In this document: in pieces, positions 5,956 through 9,930 of the stretch
Position numbering within the stretch: the stretch's first letter is position 1
How the letters are laid out: the number at the start of each line of letters is the position of its first letter
DNA from: JAWLBR01 sp041687495
GTDB lineage: Bacteria; Bacillota; Limnochordia; DTU087; JAAYGB01
NCBI GenBank assembly: GCA_041687495.1
Contig: JAWLBR010000099.1
Location: forward strand, 1-9,930
Direction: 5' to 3'
DNA: 9,930 nucleotides
The notes under the pieces: model-generated
Databases searched by the model: none
The model's input: the letters and a program-made list of their open reading frames with translations, nothing else
What the model was told of the DNA's origin: nothing
Translations under genes and position numbers: made by a program

Positions 5956-7613
5956 AACACAGAATATTTGCCAGCATGAGCCTGTTGGCCCTGATCACCG
6001 TCTTGCTCTCTTCTATCCTCATGGCCGGGGTGATGTATAGACAGTCACTGCGAGAAATGCAGCAGGAAGTGAGAAACTCGGCAACCTACGTAGCCGCTGG
6101 CCTTAACTTGAGCGGTCAGGAATACCTATCCACAGTCACCGATGCATCGGACACCAACCGAATTACCCTGGTAGCCGGCGACGGAACTGTCTTATTCGAC
6201 AGTGTCGCAGATCCCAAGAAGATGGATAATCACCTGAGCCGCTCGGAAATAGCTGCTGCTCTTAGAACAGGCCATGGAGAGGCCGTTCGCCTGTCCGATA
6301 CCCTAGATACCGAGACCTACTACTACGCCCTCCAGCTTGACAACGGAACAGTAGTACGGGTCGCCAACACTGTGGACAGCGTCTACTCCAAACTGCTGGA
6401 TTCGGTCCCCTATCTGGTGATGGCCATCATCGCTACCTTTGCTCTGGCAGTCTTGCTCGCCAATCGCCAGACCGAGAAGATTGTTACTCCAATCAACGCT
6501 CTCGACCTGGATGATCCGATCTCCAACGACATCTACGATGAGTTGTCTCCCCTGGTTACTCGGATCGCGAACCAAAAGGCGCAGATCAGAAGGCAGATTA
6601 GTGAGTTGAAGGCAAAGCGAGAAGAGTTTGCTGCCATTAGCGAAAACATGAGTGAAGGGCTGGTCATTCTCAACGCCAAAGCTGCAATCCTATCCATGAA
6701 TCAAAGCGCCAAGCGCTTCTTCGGGGTGAAGGATGACGATTTCTTAACCAAACACATCCTGACTCTCAACCGCTCCTTGGAACTCAGAATAGCTGTGGAG
6801 GAAACGCTGAAAGGAAACCCGTCGGAAAAGACCCTTACTGTTGGCGAACGCCATTACCAACTGCTGGCAAATCCTGTCTGGGTCGAGAAGTCAGTAGAAG
6901 GCGCAATTGTGCTCATCTTAGACGTGACAGAGAAACACATGGCGGAGCAGATGCGCAGAGAGTTCTCCGCCAACGTATCCCATGAGCTGAAAACCCCGCT
7001 CACCTCTATCTCCGGATATGCGGAGATCGTAATGAATGGATTGGTCCCGCCGCAGGATATTCCCGGCGCTGCCAAGAGGATCTACACCGAAGCTAGGCGC
7101 CTTATCGCCCTGGTCGAGGACATTATTCAGCTATCTCAGCTTGACGAGAACACGGAGCTGGCTAAAGAGCCCGTAGACCTGCTAGCTCTCTCACAGGAGA
7201 TTAGAGAGAAATTACTACCCGAAGCGGAAAACAGGGGCGTTACCTTGACTGTCAGGGGCGAGCCTGCTCTCATTTTTGGTACTAGGCACATTTTGCGGGC
7301 GATGATCTACAACCTCTGCGACAACGCCATTAAGTATAACCGCGCTGATGGTACAGTGGATATTTCTATCGCCCAGTCGCCGGAGGCCGCTGTTCTTACC
7401 GTTGCGGACACTGGGATTGGAATCCCATACGAGCACCAGGGAAGGGTTTTTGAACGGTTCTACCGAGTAGACAAGAGCCATTCTAGAGCTACAGGTGGAA
7501 CGGGACTAGGTCTCTCCATCGTGAAGCGAGGTGCTATTGCCCATAGAGCCAGAGTCAGTTTGGAGAGCGAGCCTAACAGAGGAACAGCAATCACCCTGCA
7601 TTTTCCCCGTTGA
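5952..7613 (+). CDS. phoR: Phosphate sensor histidine kinase PhoR
   Basis: A membrane sensor kinase, partner of PhoP; 553 residues, similar to Bacillus PhoR. Order of parts: TM1 (8-28), an extracytoplasmic domain of about 120 residues (30-151) with a PAS/Cache-like segment (ITLVAGDGTVLFDS, 71-84, then TYYYALQLDNGTVVRVA), TM2 (152-170), a poorly conserved HAMP or linker region with a coiled-coil-like stretch (196-225), a cytoplasmic PAS domain (226-328), and the kinase core. H344 in FSANVSHELKTPL is the phosphorylated histidine. ATP-binding boxes are N (NLCDNAIKYN, 454-463), G1 (DTGIGIP, 486-492), F (VFERFYRVD, 499-507) and G2 (GGTGLGLSIV, 515-524). All catalytic motifs are intact. The ATG overlaps the phoP stop as ATGA. 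Last gene of the operon, followed by an inverted repeat containing its own stop codon. Confidence 0.95.
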   Translation: MKHRIFASMSLLALITVLLSSILMAGVMYRQSLREMQQEVRNSATYVAAGLNLSGQEYLSTVTDASDTNRITLVAGDGTVLFDSVADPKKMDNHLSRSEIAAALRTGHGEAVRLSDTLDTETYYYALQLDNGTVVRVANTVDSVYSKLLDSVPYLVMAIIATFALAVLLANRQTEKIVTPINALDLDDPISNDIYDELSPLVTRIANQKAQIRRQISELKAKREEFAAISENMSEGLVILNAKAAILSMNQSAKRFFGVKDDDFLTKHILTLNRSLELRIAVEETLKGNPSEKTLTVGERHYQLLANPVWVEKSVEGAIVLILDVTEKHMAEQMRREFSANVSHELKTPLTSISGYAEIVMNGLVPPQDIPGAAKRIYTEARRLIALVEDIIQLSQLDENTELAKEPVDLLALSQEIREKLLPEAENRGVTLTVRGEPALIFGTRHILRAMIYNLCDNAIKYNRADGTVDISIAQSPEAAVLTVADTGIGIPYEHQGRVFERFYRVDKSHSRATGGTGLGLSIVKRGAIAHRARVSLESEPNRGTAITLHFPR

Positions 7614-7642
7614 GGCTGTCTTTGATCCTTAGGACAGCCTCA
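7611..7642. terminator. Inverted repeat between convergent phoR and mnmA
   Basis: A perfect inverted repeat, TGAGGCTGTC (7611-7620) and GACAGCCTCA (7633-7642), gives a 10-bp stem that can extend by a G-T and an A-T pair into the 12-base loop. The left arm begins with the phoR TGA stop. The repeat sits in the 47-base gap between the convergent genes phoR and mnmA, where a bidirectional terminator is expected. Neither strand has a clear T-run after the stem, so efficiency as an intrinsic terminator is uncertain; it may instead stabilise the 3' ends of transcripts. Confidence 0.6.
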
Positions 7643-7660
7643 CACGGTGTAATCGATCAA

Positions 7661-8776
7661 CTAGCCCTCACCTAGCTCATGGTATGCTTGATCAATGGTG
7701 CCCCCGCCCAGGCAGACATCACCCTGGTAGAACACAGCGGCCTGACCCGGGGTTATGGCCCGCTGGGGCTCGTCAAATACCACTAAGCAGGAGTCATCGG
7801 AGTGGACATGAACGGTTACCCCTTGGTCAGGCTGGCGGTGGCGGAACTTGGCCACGCAAGTAAAGGTTCTGTCTGGAGCCTGCCCGGCTATCCAATGCAA
7901 GTCTGTGGCCAACAGCCCTTTGGAGTACAGAGCAGGATGATCTTGGCCCTGGGCAGCATACAAAATGTTGTGCTCGAGATCCTTACCTACCACAAACCAC
8001 GGATCATTGTTCACTCCGTGTCCACCCCCGATCCCCAAGCCTTTCCGCTGCCCGAGGGTGTAGAACATCAAACCATCGTGGCGCCCAATCACTTCTCCGT
8101 CCAACGACCGAATCTCACCGGGTTTGGCGGGAAGATAGTTGCTGAGAAACTCCTTGAAATTCCTCTCTCCAATGAAACACACTCCGGTGCTGTCTTTGCG
8201 GGCGGCAGTGGGAAGGTCAGCTTCTTTGGCCAACTCCCTCACCTGTTTCTTGGGTAGATGACCAATGGGGAACATCGCCTTGGCCAATTGGTTTTGGTTT
8301 AGTACGTGCAAGAAATACGTCTGATCCTTATTGGAGTCGACGCCACGCAGCAGTACAGACCGGCCACCGACTCGCTCTACTCTGGCGTAGTGACCAGTTG
8401 CCACATAGTCGGCCCCCAGCTCCAGGGCCTTGTGCAGAAACTCTCCAAATTTGATCTCCCTGTTGCACATCACATCAGGATTGGGAGTCCTACCTGCTCT
8501 GTACTCATCAAGAAAATACTGAAACACCTTTGCTTCGTACTCTGCTTCAAAGTTAACTGTATAGTACGGGATACCGATTTTCTGGCAGACTCTACGAACG
8601 AAGTAGTAGTCCTCTTCGGCAGTACATACCCCCGACTCGTCGGTATCGTCCCAGTTCTTCATAAAGACTCCGACCACATCGTAACCCTGCTGCTTCAGCA
8701 CCAGGGCCGCCACAGAAGAGTCAACTCCTCCAGACATGCCAACTACAACTCTGGTATCCTCAGGCTTCTTCTGCAA
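7661..8776 (-). CDS. mnmA: tRNA-specific 2-thiouridylase MnmA
   Basis: A cytoplasmic enzyme that activates the C2 of wobble uridine 34 in tRNA-Lys, -Glu and -Gln with ATP and inserts sulfur from a persulfide donor, giving s2U34; 371 residues, full length. The start is TTG at 8776 with GGGAGG (8785-8790) 8 bases upstream; no ATG start is available at the proper N-terminus. The PP-loop GMSGGVDSSVAA (13-24) binds ATP. The two catalytic cysteines are C104 in NPDVMCNREIKF and C200 in DSTGVCFIGER. Other family motifs are ATGHYARV (126-133), KDQTYFL (150-156) and LGQRKGLGIGGG (241-252), with a C-terminal beta-barrel domain ending in GQAAVFYQGDVCLGGGTI. It converges on phoR and is unrelated to phosphate. 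The usual sulfur-donor neighbour, a cysteine desulfurase gene, is not within the window. Confidence 0.97.
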   Translation of the reverse strand: MQKKPEDTRVVVGMSGGVDSSVAALVLKQQGYDVVGVFMKNWDDTDESGVCTAEEDYYFVRRVCQKIGIPYYTVNFEAEYEAKVFQYFLDEYRAGRTPNPDVMCNREIKFGEFLHKALELGADYVATGHYARVERVGGRSVLLRGVDSNKDQTYFLHVLNQNQLAKAMFPIGHLPKKQVRELAKEADLPTAARKDSTGVCFIGERNFKEFLSNYLPAKPGEIRSLDGEVIGRHDGLMFYTLGQRKGLGIGGGHGVNNDPWFVVGKDLEHNILYAAQGQDHPALYSKGLLATDLHWIAGQAPDRTFTCVAKFRHRQPDQGVTVHVHSDDSCLVVFDEPQRAITPGQAAVFYQGDVCLGGGTIDQAYHELGEG

Positions 8777-8946
8777 TCAAGCAACCTCCCAAACGCAAAT
8801 ACCGACAACTCTACCTACCTTACCCCAAATCTAGTAGTTGCCGGCAGCAAACTAAACTGCCAGCTGCTTTTCCATGAAGTAATCGCCATCATCGTCCAAG
8901 CGTTCTTTTCCATCGGGAAAAACATATTACCTCTTAGCGCCAGAGC
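8777..8946. other. Intergenic gap upstream of mnmA
   Basis: This 170-base gap between two minus-strand genes presumably carries the mnmA promoter and leader, but no convincing -35/-10 pair was recognised. A hairpin TTTTCC/GGAAAA with a 4-base loop lies at 8906-8921. A weak plus-strand inverted repeat GCAGC/GCTGC at 8844-8867 is followed by TTTT. A 36-codon minus-strand open frame runs 8925 to 8815 (MFFPMEKNAW at its start) with an AGAGG four bases before its ATG. A second frame on the same strand (8899 to 8852, TTG start) would give a short acidic peptide containing DDDGDYFMEK. Neither has enough evidence to be called a gene. Confidence 0.35.
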
Positions 8947-9648
8947 CTAGCGGCCCAAGAGCCCCTTCAGTTCAGATACCAAGGAATCCAGGCGTTCATC
9001 AGCCCGTTTCTTGTTTAGGATTTCGTTGGGGTAGAGCTTCTTGCCCCAGAACTCCCTATTGGCCCCCTCATCCACGGTTATGCCTGCTCCTTCTAAGGAC
9101 ATTCCGGCAAAAATACCCTTACTCAGCGAGTAACTGTAGATGGAGGCTTCCAGATCCAGATCTGTACTAGCTCCGGCGTGCCGTCCCAGTGGGCCGGCGG
9201 CCACCGACAAATCCCCGCCTAGAGTAATCTTGTCTCCCCCGGTAAAGCTGTCCATCCCCCGTTCATTCGTAATGATTAGAACCAAAGCAGTAGACTGAAC
9301 TCCAAACTGCAAACCATAGGAAAGGCCTTTGATTGTAACAAAGTTAGGTCCGTACCAAGAGCGAGTCTTGGAATCGTAGCGCATTACTAGACCCTCGCCG
9401 TAGCGCCCCCCGAGCATAAGACCAGCCTTAATCACCGAGGGAAAAATCGCCACACCCTCGGCTTGCTCCAACATGTCGACGAGGGACTGGACATCGCCCT
9501 GTTCAGACATCTCCCTCAGGACTTGGGCGGCTTCAGATATCCGCTCCTCGGCAGACGCCGCAGATACTACGCCACTTCCAGCAACGAGCCCGACCAACAG
9601 CAGGGTGGTCACCACTGACACAACCATGCCAAAAAACATCTTAGGCAT
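8947..9648 (-). CDS. Secreted SYLF (Ysc84) domain lipid-binding protein
   Basis: A predicted exported protein with the SYLF/Ysc84 domain, named after SH3YL1, Ysc84 and others and reported to bind phosphoinositides and actin in eukaryotes; its bacterial role is unclear. The start is set at ATG 9648, seven bases after GGGGG (9656-9660). A TTG at 9666 would put that ribosome binding site inside the gene, so the protein is 233 residues. Residues 1-33 form a signal peptide or N-terminal anchor (MPKMFFG, long hydrophobic core, cleavage near VSA/ASA) without a lipobox cysteine. A helical region (36-62) precedes the domain: AEGVAIFPSVIKAGLMLGGRYG (63-84), WYGPNFVTIKGLSYGLQFGVQ (98-118), LVLIITNERG, the glycine-rich TLGGDLSVAAGPLGRHA (142-158) and IYSYSLSKGIFAGMSLEGAGI (170-190), all typical. 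It ends in a charged helix. The 170-base gap to mnmA makes co-transcription possible but not evident. Confidence 0.93.
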   Translation of the reverse strand: MPKMFFGMVVSVVTTLLLVGLVAGSGVVSAASAEERISEAAQVLREMSEQGDVQSLVDMLEQAEGVAIFPSVIKAGLMLGGRYGEGLVMRYDSKTRSWYGPNFVTIKGLSYGLQFGVQSTALVLIITNERGMDSFTGGDKITLGGDLSVAAGPLGRHAGASTDLDLEASIYSYSLSKGIFAGMSLEGAGITVDEGANREFWGKKLYPNEILNKKRADERLDSLVSELKGLLGR

Positions 9649-9930
9649 CGATAATCCCCCAATCAAAGAGTGTTAAACCATATCCACCTTACTTACAGTT
9701 ACATTCGTCACTCACCAACTTTCCCCTTCGCCCCCAGCATTACACACCAAGAGCACCCACTTACCCCATGCCAGTACGACCAGTTCAGAATTATTCTGCA
9801 CCGAAAACCGAAGGAAAGAGGTCTGAGTACCACTATGGAGAATAGTGGAAAGAAAGTGATTTCCCTCCAGCCGCTTTTCTTACCAGAGTAATCTCGGCTC
9901 AGGACGTCGACACACTACTGAGATGGAGGT
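9649..9930. other. Region upstream of the SYLF gene with two palindromes
   Basis: No gene is supported in these 282 bases. A plus-strand frame at 9670-9891 starts at GTG without a ribosome binding site and looks non-coding. Two clean inverted repeats stand out: CAGAAT, T, ATTCTG at 9786-9798, a compact palindrome of operator size, and CCACTAT/ATAGTGG at 9830-9836 and 9842-9848 with loop GGAGA, a perfect 7-bp hairpin. Neither is followed by a T-run on either strand. They lie about 140 and 180-200 bases upstream of the SYLF start, so they could belong to its control region or to the tail of a gene beyond the window. A weak minus-strand promoter candidate was too poor to call. Confidence 0.4.

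Noticed and set aside
7802..8950. Long plus-strand open frames (151 and 214 codons) opposite mnmA
   Set aside because: They are antisense to a fully conserved mnmA with intact catalytic motifs; their translations show no family features.
9649..9666. Upstream TTG start for the SYLF protein, adding six residues
   Set aside because: The GGGGG ribosome binding site lies within those codons and is ideally spaced for the ATG at 9648.
9670..9891. Plus-strand open frame of 73 codons near the right edge
   Set aside because: GTG start without a ribosome binding site, biased histidine/proline/threonine composition typical of non-coding frames, no recognisable motif.

Overview
The window looks like chromosomal core DNA from a Bacillota (Firmicutes) bacterium, probably of a clostridial or Limnochordia-like lineage. 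The evidence is strong GGAGG-type ribosome binding sites, TTG and GTG starts, mixed base composition of roughly 50% GC by eye, and a phosphate operon with its own PhoP/PhoR pair whose proteins read like clostridial homologues. The lineage is an inference from protein style, not from a marker gene. No rRNA, tRNA, CRISPR array, insertion sequence or phage gene was seen.

Layout: 1-425 holds no convincing gene, only small repeats and hairpins. A 213-residue exported protein of unknown function (426-1067, minus) is transcribed away from the phosphate operon and shares a 167-base divergent intergenic region with it. From 1235 to 7613 (plus) runs one tight operon: pstS, pstC, pstA, pstB, phoU, phoP, phoR. 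Apart from a hairpin-bearing gap after pstS, its genes abut or overlap by 1-4 bases, so it is almost certainly one transcript. PstS, PstC, PstA and PstB form the high-affinity phosphate ABC importer. PhoU links importer status to the sensor kinase PhoR, which phosphorylates PhoP, the likely activator of this same operon. A 10-bp inverted repeat that includes the phoR stop codon separates it from the convergent gene mnmA (7661-8776, minus), a tRNA 2-thiouridylase. Upstream of mnmA on the same strand lies a secreted SYLF/Ysc84-domain protein (8947-9648, minus), followed by about 280 bases without a supported gene.

The most notable observation is PstS. Its two halves are in reversed order relative to the classical phosphate-binding protein: the SRE-GSGT phosphate-loop half comes first and the half with the usual mature N-terminus comes second. 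This is a circular permutation, with the break between the lobes. I recall similarly ordered substrate-binding proteins in other Firmicutes, so it may be a lineage trait rather than unique here. None of the three exported proteins in the window has a lipobox cysteine. The uncharacterised 213-residue protein is a candidate Pho-regulon member by position. No clearly novel multi-gene system was found.
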